Positions 27,631-41,200 are shown, numbered from the stretch's first letter. The stretch is DNA of 64,000 bases from Chrysomallon squamiferum (GCA_012295275.1 CM022669.1:10359449-10423448); one strand, 5' to 3'. Numbers and translations: made by a program. Notes: generated by a model from the letters alone, not told the origin.

Positions 27631-28640
27631 GCTTTCATGTGAATGCAATTTAAAAGGTTACGAGTAAAATAATAATTCAGCTTATGAACAAAACTTTTTA
27701 AGTCAATTATTTACTTTTATATATATATATATATATATAAAAGTTCACAGAATAATGCAAATATATTAATAAAAAAATATTTGTCTCTAAATTTGACTAT
27801 TTAATTTGACTATTCAAAATAAAATCTTCAAAATTATCTTTTTTTAAATCAATTATTTTAGATTTTTATTTAATATTATTGTCATTCCAATGTGTTCAGA
27901 ATGAAATTAAGATTTATAATAATTAAATAGACATTTTGTAAACATTTAGACAATTTTATATCAATACTATTTAATACATTTCATACATCATTATTATTTT
28001 ATATTTACATTTATTTTACATAACAAATAAATATTCAGATTTTCTGAAAATCTGCTGTATATTTCCAGTGGTAAATGTATCTACATTGATTCATACAAGC
28101 TGTCTATTCAAGCATTATTTTCTGTTTTCCTTAGTAAAGATATAAATATTATCTTTGATTCTGAAATTCTTTACCAAAATAATATCAAAGTTATGGGCTG
28201 GGATTTCTGGCTGTAGGTAAAACTGTTTCAGTGAGGAGTAAATGAAATGGCAGCATTAATCTCAACAGTCTGATAGATTATTATTTTACATCATACTAAT
28301 GGGCATAACCTGTTTTTTACCAGTGTTATGCCTTCACATCGCAGTAATAAAATACTAGTACACTATCATTTAGTTATGTAAGAAGTTGTGAAATACAGAG
28401 CGGTTTCTGTGCACTATTTACAGTTTGATATTTTTAATATTTCCTTTACACAAAGTTTATCAGTTTAATCAGCAATGAAATATGTGGATGTGGTTTGTGT
28501 TGTCTGTAAAGCATCTATTATTTATATACTTTCAAAAAAAAAAAATGCTTTAATTGTTGGTAAGTTATTTATCAAACTTTTGTAGAATGTTATAGTTTTA
28601 TGCTGTTATATATGAAATAAAATAAATTATTAACTTGTAA
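25105..28640 (+). other. EPB41L4A: 3' UTR of EPB41L4A with candidate poly(A) signals
   Basis: No further exon is visible after the stop. Overlapping AATAAA hexamers at 28616-28621 and 28621-28626 are the best candidates for the 3' end. Earlier A-rich runs (about 25905-25923) are possible alternatives. The UTR holds a degenerate minisatellite (25083-25803) and a long GA microsatellite (27535-27627). The UTR extent is inferred from the hexamers only. Confidence 0.5.
27535..27627. repeat. (GA)n microsatellite in EPB41L4A 3' UTR
   Basis: A pure GA run of about 90 bp. The Arg/Glu and Ser/Leu reading frames across it are not genes. Confidence 0.95.
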
Positions 28641-31158
28641 CCCCTTTCTTTGTTTGTCATTGGAATATATGAAGACTGAAATAATTTTATTTAATTTTAA
28701 TCAGAGTTGCCAGTTGGATCTAGATGTTAACTTATAGCTTCCATGCAAGAATATTATCTGTTAAATATGTATGGATATAAGAGTTATTCTTGTTTTTAAA
28801 CAAAGGCATTTCGTAAGCAGAGATCTTTTATCTTAATTTATTAAAACTATTTCTATAAAACCCTAAAAGTAAATAAATGTTCGTTTACATTATTAAATAT
28901 AGACAGTCTATCAATTACTCAATCCATGATTTTTTTTTGTAAAATAACATTCAACTGTCAATGAAATGTGAAAAAAAAAAATTAATAAACAAAAACGTTA
29001 TTTAATAACAATAATAAATAAAGTGTTCACTTCCTCAACAAACACATATTGAAAAAACAAAAAAAACCCCCACATAAACAAGAGACATGCAAGATTAAAT
29101 AGAAAACAAAACAGTTAAAAAGAAAAACATTCCCTTTATTCAGTTGTATAAATCAGTTCTATTGACAAAGGTTACAAATAATGAAATAAGGCCACCACAG
29201 CACAAGATTCAGTACACTTAAAATCTTTGTCATTTAAACATGTTGATTTAACCTGAAAAAGTAATCATTTTATTAACAATGTTCTATAAATATGTATAAC
29301 TTGAAATAAACTGAAATATTACTTGTAATAAACTAAAACTAAAACTAAAAACTTATAATAATCAATTAATAAAAATATAATAAAAATTATAATTTAACTT
29401 TTCTCTAGAACAAAATAAGTAAATAAATCTAGATTATATTTTACCCAGAGCAATCATTAACAATTAGCATATAATGTAAGTAATCTACGTTAAATGAATG
29501 TTTGCTGTACATTCCACATCAGATTTTGAGCTCACATGCTAACAGCTCTCATCTTTATTACACATGATTAGCACTGATTTTGTGATTTAAAAATGTGTTT
29601 ACTAAGCAAAGATGAAAAATGGAATTTAATTTAGCTTAAATATGTTAGAATACAGATCAATGATTTTGCTGATATGTATGTGTATGTTTAAAACAAAACA
29701 CAGTAAGATAGTAAGAGACAAAAACAAAACACACACACACACACACACACACACGCTCACACACAATCTGATGGTAATGAGAAACAAATGAAAGATAAAA
29801 TACCCATTCAGCTAAGAAAAATAAAATTAAGAAATAACTAATTAACCCACATAACTTAAACTAAATATTGTAATTTATACATACCAACTGGAAGAGAAAA
29901 ATATTCATTTCCATCAATAAGAATAATATTAATGACAATAATAATTTTAAAATCGGTGAAAATCAGATAATAAGGATTACCTCCAAAGAAGTAAAAATTG
30001 TAGTACAACTCATACATCAACCATTCTTGAAAACAATCAAACCCTAAATGTATAACAATAAAATGTTTTTAACAGTTGATTCTTCAACATTTTTGTACAT
30101 TAGATTATGGGTTCAACCCTTTATCTGTGATGAAACCTGAACTTGATGTCTCCAGCAACTTTAACTTCTACATTTTACCACAGTAAATCCGAGTCAAATA
30201 GAAAGTTATATTAAACATTGGGGTTTACAGGTTTCACAGCATTGTTTTCAACAGCACATTTTGACATTTTATCAGCAAACACCATACCCATCTGTAGATA
30301 ATGCCCAAAACTTCCATGTGCAACATGGACACAGGTAATTGTTTTAGGGATTTTCCTGTAGCTAAAAAGTAAACTGCAACCAACATCATTTCACTTGAAC
30401 AATAAAAAAGCAGCTCCCACAGAGTACATATCCTTGACAGACTTGTCCTTGTAATATATTTTATGAACAAAGTCTAAGATACATATCTTGAACAAGTAAT
30501 ATGATTAATGAATAAGTAACTGCCATAACAAGCAGCTACCATATTATCATCTTGAATAACAAACTATTACACAGTGGTTTTATGTATAAATTAAATTTCT
30601 GCTTCATTAAGTTAATTAATATGCCATTATGTATTATTATTTATTATTATTTATTCATAAACAATATGCTATCTTTTCATGAATAAAAATGTACATACAA
30701 CTATTTTTTCATGAATAAAAATATTCACACAACTATCATAAAAAAGAATCTAATACACCTGTACTTATTCACAAACAAGTAACCAAACAAACATTACAAA
30801 ATGGTAAATTTTAATTCCCCCCATGCATTAAACAGAATGATCTTTCCTTGAGTAATAAGCTATTATAAAATTCTTTTCACAATAAAAATGTTCATACAAC
30901 TATTATTTCTGTACATATATATAGATATATATCATACAGTTGTTTCTTCTTGAGTAAATGCTATCGTACAGCTTTGCTTTCATTAATAAAACGTCATACA
31001 ACTGTATTTAGATGAACTAAAATATTCATACAACTATCTTTTCATGATCAAGTGTTTAGTTTGCTTATGTTGCTTCATCAACAAGTACTTGCATACAATT
31101 ACATTTTTCCTGGTTATCACTTGCAAGGAGCAGCTACACTGTCAAGGTTAGAATTCTG
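28641..31158 (-). other. Intergenic gap and 3' UTR of the minus-strand zinc-finger gene
   Basis: The two genes converge here. On the minus strand an AATAAA (plus-strand TTTATT at 29135-29140) is a candidate poly(A) signal for the zinc-finger gene, which would give it a 3' UTR of about 2 kb. There is a CA microsatellite at about 29729-29754. No coding signal was seen. Confidence 0.4.
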
Positions 31159-34100
31159 TTATTTCTTCATTTTTATCTCCATTCTCTCGACAGTCACTAC
31201 TGGCTGGTTGGACGGCTGCAGAATTTTACTTTTATCAGAAAGTCTCACACTTTTAGTTACAGAAATTGGAGAACTTTTGTTATTACTTTGAACATCACAT
31301 TTTTCTGGTGTTGCAGGCAAATTTTGCTCAGATTTCACAACATCAGTTTCAATTTTACTTGTCACATCCAAACTTCTAGTGAGCTGGCGGCGTCTGGAAG
31401 AAATGAAGGCCATTCCGTGAGTCCGCATATGAAACTTTTTCTCAGCCTCAGTTTCAAAAACCCTGTTACAAACAAAACATTCTTTAGGATTGTCAGAAGC
31501 CTGATCGGGACTTTTATGTTTATTTGAACTGTCTGTGTAGGTTGATGGTTCTTCCATAGAATATATGCTAATGTCTTCTTCCTCTGGTATCACAATATTG
31601 CTGTCTTTAATGAACTGATCTGCATCCTTGATTTTGTGAACCAAAAAAAGGTGGCGCTTTAGAGAAGGCACCACACTGAAACAGAGTCCACACTGAGGAC
31701 ACTGAATAGAAGATTCATTTCTTTTGTGTTTTGCAATGTGTTTTGTGAACGAGTCAGAATCAGATGTTGAAAATTCACATTTGGCACAGCTGAACTGATC
31801 ACCCTCTGAGACTTTTAATCTTTTCAGTGGTAGAACTGCGTCATTGGACTCACGCTTTCTCTTTAAAAGGCTGACAGCATCGACTGGTTTTACCACCCCA
31901 TGAATCGTTGCCATGTGGCTGTCGTAGAATTCTCGACGCATGAACGTTTTACCTTTTCCTTTCTTGCCTTTACAGAGACTGCAAGAAAGCGAAACCAGCT
32001 TCTTGCAGCGGTGGACCGAGTTCATGTGTTGTTCAAGGTCTATGTCTGTGCTGTATGTCAATCCACACAGAATGCAGGGATAAAAGGCATGTTCTTCTTT
32101 CCTATGTTTGTCAAGAGTCACTTTGTCTCTGAAGTACTTGTCACAATCAATGCAGCTAAATTCTTCAGCTGAAACCATCATGATGTCATCACTGCAGTTC
32201 CAGTCAAGACCACATACAATCTGGTGCGACTTCATGTCTCCGAAAGTCTTGAAATCTTTTCTTTGACATTTGTTACAAATGAAGACCCTGTCTTTAACAT
32301 GAGTAGAAATGTGTCTTGCTAACTCTTTGTCATTTTTGTAACCACCTGTATTGCAGAAGGTGCACACCAAACCTGTCTTTTTGATGTTATCTCCGAAATT
32401 TGTAATTTTGCATGATGAACTAGTGTGGTTCAGTGTATTTAGCACTATAAAGAATTCTTTCATGTGATCTACTTCTTTTATCTTGGAACAGTCAGGACCA
32501 ACACAGTTCTCAAACAAATCGACAACATGGCCGAACTCACAGTGCTTCAAATGGAACTCCATGTCAGTTACAGCTATTCTACAATATTTGCATACATTTT
32601 CCTCACTGTTTTTATGATTTTCTGTCTGATGCTGTTCTAGTTCAGAATCTGAGACAAACATCATATGGCACTTAGGACAAGGGACTGTCTCTCCTTTTTT
32701 GTGCAGCTCTAAATGCTTTAACAGATCATTCTTGGCAAAGAATATTCTGGAAACCTGTTTCTCATCTCGGCAGGTGATGCAGATGTACCCAAAGGGAATA
32801 TTATGTTTCACTTTATTGATGTGTGAATACATGTGATTTAACAACAGCTTCAGCAACATGGTGCCTTTACATATGTGGCAGTAGAAATATACTTGTAGAT
32901 TCCGACTGTTTCCTGTGTGAACTTTATCCCTGTGTTCGATATATTGCTCATAAGATGGAAACACAGCATGGCACCTTTTGTCCCTGTAGAATATCCCCTG
33001 ATGCTCCAGAACAAAGTGCTGCTTTAGACTAGAAGCCTTCCAGACATAAACATTACAAACAGGACAGATGTAGACAGGTATTCTATTGAAGTGGAAGCAG
33101 ACCTCTGTTATGTGAGTTTTGAAACTGTCAACACATCCAAAAGTAATACCACATTCAGGACAGACATGCGGCTGTTCATATTTGTGAATGCGCCTGTGGG
33201 CATGGAGGGAACATGAGGTCGGCAGGAACATGAAACAGTCCTTACACATGTTCTTAAAATTGCATATTACTCCAAGACTTCCAAAATGGTGACTTATGTT
33301 CAGATGAGTTTCAACACCACACTCTGGACAAGGATTATCATTCTTTGGTTTTACAATAGTTGTTCTCTTAGGATCAATTTCAATCATTGCAGATGACAGT
33401 TTTTCTATTTTAGGCATATTTCCCTCTAGCAGAGACAACACTGAGATGTTGTCTGCTTTGATCTGAAGAGCTGCCCGAGACAACAGATCAGGACTGTTAC
33501 TATGGCAACGCAAATGTTTCAGCAAACTGCACTTGTTGGTGAAGAGAAGCTTAATCTTGCAAGCTTTGCAGAAATACTGAATAACCATGCTACATCTAGC
33601 AAAATGATGCTTGAGGCTTGCTTCTACGAGAAAAGAGTCCCCACATTCAGTACACAAATATGTCATAGACAAAGACTGTGATTTTATGGGTGGTGTTGGT
33701 GGCTTGTAAACATTTTCAAGATTCTTTCTCTGAATCAGTTCCGAGATGCCAGCAATATCCAGACTTTTTATTCTAAAATCTACAGTCTCCTTACTGTTGT
33801 CAAAAATTGACTGAAGACTGGTAATGTTAGTGCTTGGTTTGGCTGCATTAGCAGTCTTTGTACTTGTGGTGGTTGTTTTAGTAGTTGTTTTCACAGGAAT
33901 CTTGATCTTGAAGGTGTTTGGAACATTACGCATTTGTGGCACAATGGTTACTGTAGGTGTTACTGCCTTGGCCTGCTGCCTTTTGTTTTTACTGTCTTTG
34001 GGTTTTGGCACAACAGAGACTTGCTTCAAAATGGTCTTGCCATTGGATGTTGATGTGATAAATGTAGAATACTGAGAGACAGATGTGAGGGATGTATTCA

Positions 34101-35931
34101 CAGGAATTAAATATGAACAAGGCATACTAGGATCGCTATTGACAATAGTAATTGGAAGCTTGTTTTTATTAGCTATTGCTGGTAAAATAACTTTCATGGG
34201 CATCTTACTTTTCTGAACAGATGATGTAGTTTTAGTAGTAGCACTTTTCTTACTAGAAGATTCCTTGATGATACTGCAAGATTTTCCTGAATTTGAAGGT
34301 GGTGAAGTCACTTCTGTTTTAACATTTTTATGAACTACTAGTGATGGAAGATTGTTAGTTGGACTAGAATTGTTTGAATTGGAAGACTGGTGTGGAATGT
34401 GAACAGACTTTTCATAATCTGTATCAATTGGTTCACTTTTAATGTTTTTAGAAACATCAATTGTTTCATTTGTACTGGATGGTGGTTCTGATGCCATATT
34501 CTTATCCTGTGGTCCACATTTATTTGATTTGTCTTCTGATGTTAGACTTGATGTAGAACAAAGACTTTCAGAATTCACCCTTGAAACTGATTCAAAAGAA
34601 TCTGTTACATTCTTTTCCTGATTAGACTGTAATATATTATCATGTTCAGATAATCTTGTTTTTTCTGTTGAATCTTCTGCACATGTAGAAAGACATTGTT
34701 CTTTTGATATTACTTCTGAAGAAAGGTTAGTTGATCCTTTAACCTGTCCAGTGGAATTGTCTTCATTTGAAGTAATATTAGTACTATTAACACTCAGCTT
34801 ATTCAGTGATGTACCATTACAGTTCTCAGACTGTTTTGTCTTGTATTCATCACTTTGTACTTTTTCCAAATTAGCAGTATTAACATTTACTGAATTAATA
34901 CTTTTCCTGTTGGATTCCTCACCTTTTAAAAAAGTAGGCATTTCATCACATATCATTTCTTCATGCACCTCTGTTTGTTTTGAAGAGCATGAATCAACTA
35001 CTGATTCATACTGATCTGTTGATGATGAGAGATTTATATTTGTCACGGTCTGTACCTTCTCACTTGTTTCACTGTTCTTTATACTATCAGTCAGTATGAC
35101 TTGACTATTAATATGATCGCCTGTGATATTTTCATCTGAAGTATTTAAACCGTTCTTATTGTTTGCAAGCTTCAAATCTTCTCCAAGGTCGTCACCTGAC
35201 TCATAATTTTTTTCATCTCTAGATTCAGGATACCCAGGTGCTACCTGTGTTACTCGTTCAACATCTTTTGATAGGGAGGAATAATTGTGTTCAAAATTAC
35301 TGCTGCTGCTACTTCTGTCTAGTTCATAATTACTGCCATTTTTATCTTGTTCATTATCACTACTATTATCCAACAAACTGATTTGTACATCATCATCTCT
35401 GCTTTCTTCATTTTCACTTAGGCATGTCATCTCTACATCAGCCATGTCACCATTCTCGTTCTTCCCACAAACAGTGTCACTCAGAGGGTTTTCTTTCTCT
35501 CCTTTTGATGAACTGTCTGCCATTTTTACATCTGCCATGTTTCCATCACTACCAGAAGAATTTTTACTTATTCTGATTGGGTTTTCTTCTGCATTGGACA
35601 GTTCCTCTGGATTACCTTCTACATTGGAACTGCTTATTCTGTCCTCATTTTCCATCCTGCTACATTCTTCTTTCTCCATGTCCATACTCTGTCCATCCAT
35701 ATTATTTGCTTTATCCTCAGTGTGCCTAATGTTTTCTAGTGTGTTGTTGTAAACTTTATTATCTTTAAATATATTGTTGTGCACCAGTTTTGACCTAGGT
35801 GTTTCTGCAGACTGCCCTGTGGCCTCTGAAAGATGTTCCAATTCACAACCAGGCAGCAGTTTTGGTTTAGGCAGATTATTAAAGTCATCCTCCTTTTCAC
35901 GCAGTGATGAAGTTGGATTTAGATCATCCAT
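31159..35931 (-). CDS. Multi-C2H2 zinc-finger protein of the ZNF532/ZNF592/ZNF687 type, single coding exon
   Basis: A 1590-codon uninterrupted frame. Residues 1 to about 750 are Ser/Asn/Glu-rich and look disordered, with three sumoylation-type sites (IKSE, VKTE, VKSE). From about residue 757 to 1505 there are about 19 C2H2-like fingers, several atypical (C2HC, long linkers, missing last His), spaced irregularly rather than as a KRAB-type array. The pair YLCTECGDSFLVEASLKHHF and the CKIKLLFTNKCSLLKHLRCH finger resemble the first fingers of vertebrate ZNF532/592/687, nuclear proteins that partner with ZMYND8. The ATG at 35929-35931 is preceded by ATTAAAGAT and, on the minus strand, an acceptor ending at 35941. 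The preceding exon is therefore spliced in, and the true N-terminus could extend upstream: the acidic MGDMKTPDFDDLL-type start known in vertebrates is not seen. Nuclear localisation is inferred. Confidence 0.9.
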   Translation of the reverse strand: MDDLNPTSSLREKEDDFNNLPKPKLLPGCELEHLSEATGQSAETPRSKLVHNNIFKDNKVYNNTLENIRHTEDKANNMDGQSMDMEKEECSRMENEDRISSSNVEGNPEELSNAEENPIRISKNSSGSDGNMADVKMADSSSKGEKENPLSDTVCGKNENGDMADVEMTCLSENEESRDDDVQISLLDNSSDNEQDKNGSNYELDRSSSSSNFEHNYSSLSKDVERVTQVAPGYPESRDEKNYESGDDLGEDLKLANNKNGLNTSDENITGDHINSQVILTDSIKNSETSEKVQTVTNINLSSSTDQYESVVDSCSSKQTEVHEEMICDEMPTFLKGEESNRKSINSVNVNTANLEKVQSDEYKTKQSENCNGTSLNKLSVNSTNITSNEDNSTGQVKGSTNLSSEVISKEQCLSTCAEDSTEKTRLSEHDNILQSNQEKNVTDSFESVSRVNSESLCSTSSLTSEDKSNKCGPQDKNMASEPPSSTNETIDVSKNIKSEPIDTDYEKSVHIPHQSSNSNNSSPTNNLPSLVVHKNVKTEVTSPPSNSGKSCSIIKESSSKKSATTKTTSSVQKSKMPMKVILPAIANKNKLPITIVNSDPSMPCSYLIPVNTSLTSVSQYSTFITSTSNGKTILKQVSVVPKPKDSKNKRQQAKAVTPTVTIVPQMRNVPNTFKIKIPVKTTTKTTTTSTKTANAAKPSTNITSLQSIFDNSKETVDFRIKSLDIAGISELIQRKNLENVYKPPTPPIKSQSLSMTYLCTECGDSFLVEASLKHHFARCSMVIQYFCKACKIKLLFTNKCSLLKHLRCHSNSPDLLSRAALQIKADNISVLSLLEGNMPKIEKLSSAMIEIDPKRTTIVKPKNDNPCPECGVETHLNISHHFGSLGVICNFKNMCKDCFMFLPTSCSLHAHRRIHKYEQPHVCPECGITFGCVDSFKTHITEVCFHFNRIPVYICPVCNVYVWKASSLKQHFVLEHQGIFYRDKRCHAVFPSYEQYIEHRDKVHTGNSRNLQVYFYCHICKGTMLLKLLLNHMYSHINKVKHNIPFGYICITCRDEKQVSRIFFAKNDLLKHLELHKKGETVPCPKCHMMFVSDSELEQHQTENHKNSEENVCKYCRIAVTDMEFHLKHCEFGHVVDLFENCVGPDCSKIKEVDHMKEFFIVLNTLNHTSSSCKITNFGDNIKKTGLVCTFCNTGGYKNDKELARHISTHVKDRVFICNKCQRKDFKTFGDMKSHQIVCGLDWNCSDDIMMVSAEEFSCIDCDKYFRDKVTLDKHRKEEHAFYPCILCGLTYSTDIDLEQHMNSVHRCKKLVSLSCSLCKGKKGKGKTFMRREFYDSHMATIHGVVKPVDAVSLLKRKRESNDAVLPLKRLKVSEGDQFSCAKCEFSTSDSDSFTKHIAKHKRNESSIQCPQCGLCFSVVPSLKRHLFLVHKIKDADQFIKDSNIVIPEEEDISIYSMEEPSTYTDSSNKHKSPDQASDNPKECFVCNRVFETEAEKKFHMRTHGMAFISSRRRQLTRSLDVTSKIETDVVKSEQNLPATPEKCDVQSNNKSSPISVTKSVRLSDKSKILQPSNQPVVTVERMEIKMKK

Positions 35932-36848
35932 ATCTTTAATCTGAAATGATAATTGAAATTAATAAAACAACCAGATATCTTTGTCTTAGTGTTGCCTTAC
36001 ATTAAAATAAAATTCATAATATGTTTTATATTATGCAAGTCAATAATAAATGAGTTACCTATTTTGGTACCAAAACAATGATTTAATAGTTTATAGAACA
36101 TAATAAATTTAATGCAAAATATGTTATTTGGCAGGGATAGCAAAATGAAAGTGAACAGAAGATTCCCAACAGATACTGAAATTATTAAAAAATCTGTTCC
36201 ACAGATTTATCAAAATCACTTGTTAACTACAATTAAATGTACAATTATATGTAACAGAAGTTTGAAATAGTACACAGTGTTATAACATCATTATTTTAAT
36301 AAAATAAGAATCAAAAAGGATTATAATTAAAACTTATGCAAGATATCTGAATTAATTGTATTTATCAGTTTTTTAATTCATCATAAAAAGATAATAAGAT
36401 CAAATAAATATGAAAGCTAAGATAAAAATCTAGAGTGTTTACAGTTTTGAAATTTGTTTTCAAATAATTCACTAAGAATAAAAATATTTCATTTTTCATA
36501 TTTTATCATAGCAACATACCTATTTGAATTATAAAAACTATTACCACAAATCATATCATGTTGAAAGAATAAATGTTGTGTTCAGCTGATGAAAATAAGA
36601 AATATCCTGCTAGAAACAAACTCTGTTTATTGTGTGCATGTACCATACACAATGACAGGAAGTAAATCTCTATTAACTCAAGGGAAATAACTCTTCAATA
36701 CACAAATTATCAGCTGTATTATTAATGTTCATTGAAATGAAGGGGGAAAAAGAAAACAAAAATAATACATGGTAAAATTTGATTAACTGAATAAATCAGT
36801 AAAAAAATAAATGAAATAGATCTCTGTGTATGAATGTGTTAGTGTTTA

Positions 36849-36881
<33 letters not shown>

Positions 36882-38974
36882 TGTTAGGGGTGAAGGTATG
36901 GGTGTGACTGTATCACAGGGCAGGTATATTATTAATTATTTAGACCAATGAAGCAATTATAGATAAAACTGTTTAATAAAAAAATCATTATTTTTCATTA
37001 TTTCTATTATTTACATAAAATCTTTACAGTATTTGTTCTGATAAATTAACCTAATTTTTTTTTATTACACAAAGCATCTTATTTACATCATAACAACAGC
37101 AGTTAATCATACAATTTAATTCTAACTAGATAAAACTTACTGTGAAATTAAATCAGCATTTTAGTGTCAATGAGTTATTCTAGAAATTACCTAATCAAAA
37201 GTTACATAATCAGTGTTCAGTTGAATGTAATACAAGCACTTTTAAAAAAAATAATTACTTATTTAAATAAAATCATAAATTATTCATACATTTACAGAAT
37301 ATTAATTGATGTTCAATAATACTAGCAATTTGATTGAGAATACAGTGCAAGCCTATAATTTCTATAATTTCACTACCGGTTTTTTATATATAAAATATTA
37401 CTGATATTAATATACCTCAAATTAAAAGCAGCATTATTCTGAATTTGTGAGTGACATACACCTGTGACAGATACTCTGAAAAACAGAAAATGAGTTGTCT
37501 GCAGTTGCTAACAAAAAGGAAGCAGTTTCTAAACAGATATTATGCAGAGACCTCATGTGGGCAAATACTTATCAAAGGGAAGTAATTAGGATCTTCTATA
37601 CAACTGATAACATGCATTTTGACCTCTTGTTATTTATACATTTATTATTAGATAAATGTGTGTATAAGGTTTGATACTCCTTAAATGCTGTTTCAAAAAT
37701 GTAACTAATGCAATGGGCAGAAAAACAATGACAAATATGTGTTAGAAAAACTAGTAATACTATGAAAAATAAATAAATTACAAAACCAAATGATCATAAG
37801 CATTAAATGTAATGTTAAAGACCTGTTACTTTCAAAAATGAATTTGAAACTGTTACATTCTAAAATCATTTTGAAACATATTATTATTTATTGTTAAAAA
37901 TATGTTGACAGATTATTATCATATGATTTTGTTGTTTTTAAACTGGTTATGATTTTACTCCATTTTATCATTAACATATATTATGCTATTTTTTAAACAC
38001 CTACAAACTGATGTTTTCTTTCTGTTATGGTGTACTAATAAAAATTATTTTAACAATTATGTAAGTTAACTATTAATGTATGCTTAAGATTTTATTAACT
38101 AGATAATTATGTAATGTAACTACCAGTATATACTTAACGAATAATGAATATTCAACACCAACATCAGTTATACATACATTAAAAACAACCATTTAACAGT
38201 GAATAATACAGGTTTGTAACTAACCCAGATTTGCAAAATTTCAACTTTATTAAACCATCACTATTCTAAACATGATAATTAACCTAAACTGCATAACTAC
38301 AGCACATAACATTTCACTTGTTCTGGCTATGATCAGCAACTAAAGGAAATATTTTATAAAGCACTGTGGGCTTTAACAGGCCAAGTAAAATAGGTCATGT
38401 TGCTATAGTTACTGATCGACCTTGGAAAAGATCTAGGTACCAAAAGCACCACTAAACATTTAAGAAAGTGGAAAATAATATAAAGAATGGGAGATAAAAA
38501 CGTTGATAACAAGTTATTTTCTTAACAGATCTGCCTGTATGAATTTTGTTAAAAAGAGCAATTTAAAAAATAATTGAAAAGGAAATGTAATTAGTGTGAT
38601 TATGTGAATAAGCAAAAGGTGTAGGACTATGCTCTGTTATATGATGATGAACATTTGTGTAATTACATCTACTGTTTATTTATAAGTTATTGAAGAATGA
38701 AGATTAATGAATTTTTTTAAAGTTATGTTAAGCTAAAATGAATAGCTCTTATTGCTCTTCGTTGTTAAGTTTAATAGCAATTTTTTTTTTTTTTTTCCCA
38801 GGCAATCCTTAAAAGAGGTGCCCCATTTATTTATAAACCTACATATATACACTTAACTGGGTCTCTTTGAACAATAAAATTATATGTGTACACTATAAAT
38901 TGTGTTACGCATTAAATCTATATTTCATGTAAAAATGTTTACAAAATATAACAACAACAACACCAACAACAACA

Positions 38975-39046
<72 letters not shown>

Positions 39047-41200
39047 TAATAAATAATACAAGACCTTATTCATAAAAAAACCATTTATAAACATTTCAAG
39101 ATCAAGAAAAAAAAAAAACCCAAAAACATGGTAAATAATATATGTATTGTGCCAATGGATTTTTAAAAATTCCTGTTTACTTTTTGGCTAGGCTTGCCAT
39201 TGATGTTCCAGTCTGTATTGGACTATGACATAAACATCTAAAACCAATTAACAATTTTTTTAAATGTCTAGTTTACAAATAATTTAACTAAATATACCAA
39301 AACCAATATACTGTAATAGATAACATAACCTCTTCTATAAAATATTCTATGCAGTCAAAAACACAATTCTTCAGCATTATTAAAATTTCTTCATTACTTT
39401 GATTGTTTATCTATGCACACAAATACACAAAATTTTCTTTAACACTGCTAAAGTTAATTTTATTAATATGTTTCAGTGATTTCACATTTTAGTGTCCAAC
39501 AATTCATTTTTATTTCTGTGTTTTATTTTGATTTTGAATATTAATTAATTATTTGTCAAGAATTTGAACACATGATTAAGAACACATACATTATGTCAAA
39601 CATTTCAGAAAGTCAACTAGGTTATGTCAAAATTGATTTATTATCCTGTAATTTTTTTAATTTAACACTTTTTTTAACCAGAGCTACGAATTTTATTTTG
39701 TGAACTATGGAGAATTTACTTGTGTAATATCCAATACATTATGACCAATCAAAGTAAATATGTGTGTGTGTTTGTGTGTGTGTGTGTTATATATATAAAA
39801 TAAGTAAATAATAATAGCAATAATAATAACAATAATGATGATGATGATAATGGTGATGATGATGATAATGGTGATGATGATGATGACAATAACTGTATTA
39901 AATTAAAAACAGTTAATAACACCCCCACTCCTTTTTAATATTAACAGATGCCATATATCAGTCATAAGTAATTATAATATAAGAATGAAAATCTAAAGCC
40001 ACCAAGCCCTGTGTTAGCTGTTCTCTGGAGAATGTTTTTATGTGTATCTGGCGAGTAGATGAAATCACATACCACAACATTCAATAAATCTACCACAGTG
40101 CGCTACCTGAAATTGAAGTTAGATTGACAAGAGCTACTATTTGGAATGAAACTCCTGGTGAGAAGATGCCTGGAAATCAGAGCATAGCTTTGGAACATAG
40201 AAGAAAATCAAGAAATGAAACATACCAGGAATTCAAAAGTGATTTTAATAACACATCTGATTATTATATTTCAAGCAAGATTATGAAACCAAGTATAAAA
40301 TGAAATAATTAAAACAAAAAGGAACTTAAATAATTATCGGCCTTATAGGTTTTTTTTCCAATTCTGCAATACTGCAAGCATTCAGAGAAAAATTGTCATT
40401 TTGAGAAATATTCTGGATTTTATTAGAATTTAACTCCTTGATTAACACTTTGAATTTTGATATCAAGAAAACTGGAAAAAAGACAATATTTTTAAAAATT
40501 AATCTGAAATGATAACCAATGGTAACTTTTTGAATACAGTTTCATGAATAACTTTAATAGCTCATATAGAATAATATGGATTTCAAGATATATTTCTAAT
40601 ATTATAATTTTTATTTAGATTTTATAGAAAAATAAAAACATATCAAAGATTTATTTTTTGATGCGCATATTATATCATATTAATTAAATATTGGCTATAA
40701 AAAATAAATCACTTTTGTTAACTATGTGCATCTGATATTTGTGTATTTTCTAAATGTAATTCTGTTAATTCAATATTAATTAGCATCTTTCCTAACACTG
40801 CGGATTATTTCAAATCAAAAGTTATCCGCAGTTCATTATACAATATTTTTAATAAATAAAAATTGATGAAATAGCTTAGTTTCATAATCAGCTGATTAAT
40901 TTGAAATGTTAAAATTATTCAATATGGCTGACAATAATGGAATACACATTATGTTCTCTGTGCCATATGAGAAAATTACAAATTCAATTAAAATCATTGC
41001 TATTATATATTTACAAACATATGTATGTTACCTTGCAAGTTAATATGTGTTGCAGCAATTAAATCTACACATTCAACAGTCGTTCTTGCTTTTGTCTTAT
41101 TGTTTTGTACACATTAATAAAAATCGGAAAACTGACACTCTTGTACACGGAAGCAGAAAACCCCAACTTTAATGCACATTACCCATGATGCGTCAGTGGC
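35932..41200 (-). other. 5' intron(s) of the zinc-finger gene
   Basis: The minus strand reads ATCATTTCAG into ATTAAAG at 35941/35940, a good 3' splice site, so this stretch is mainly intron. It contains an AAT array (about 38977-39046), a GT run (36855-36882), a GATGAT run (39836-39890) and no convincing coding exon. A possible non-coding first exon on the minus strand lies at about 41032-41190, ending CTTGCAAG before GTAACA. Confidence 0.45.

Noticed and set aside
31900-35752. Plus-strand frames of 70-100 codons within the zinc-finger gene
   Set aside because: Antisense shadows of the 1590-codon minus-strand frame, with no family features of their own.
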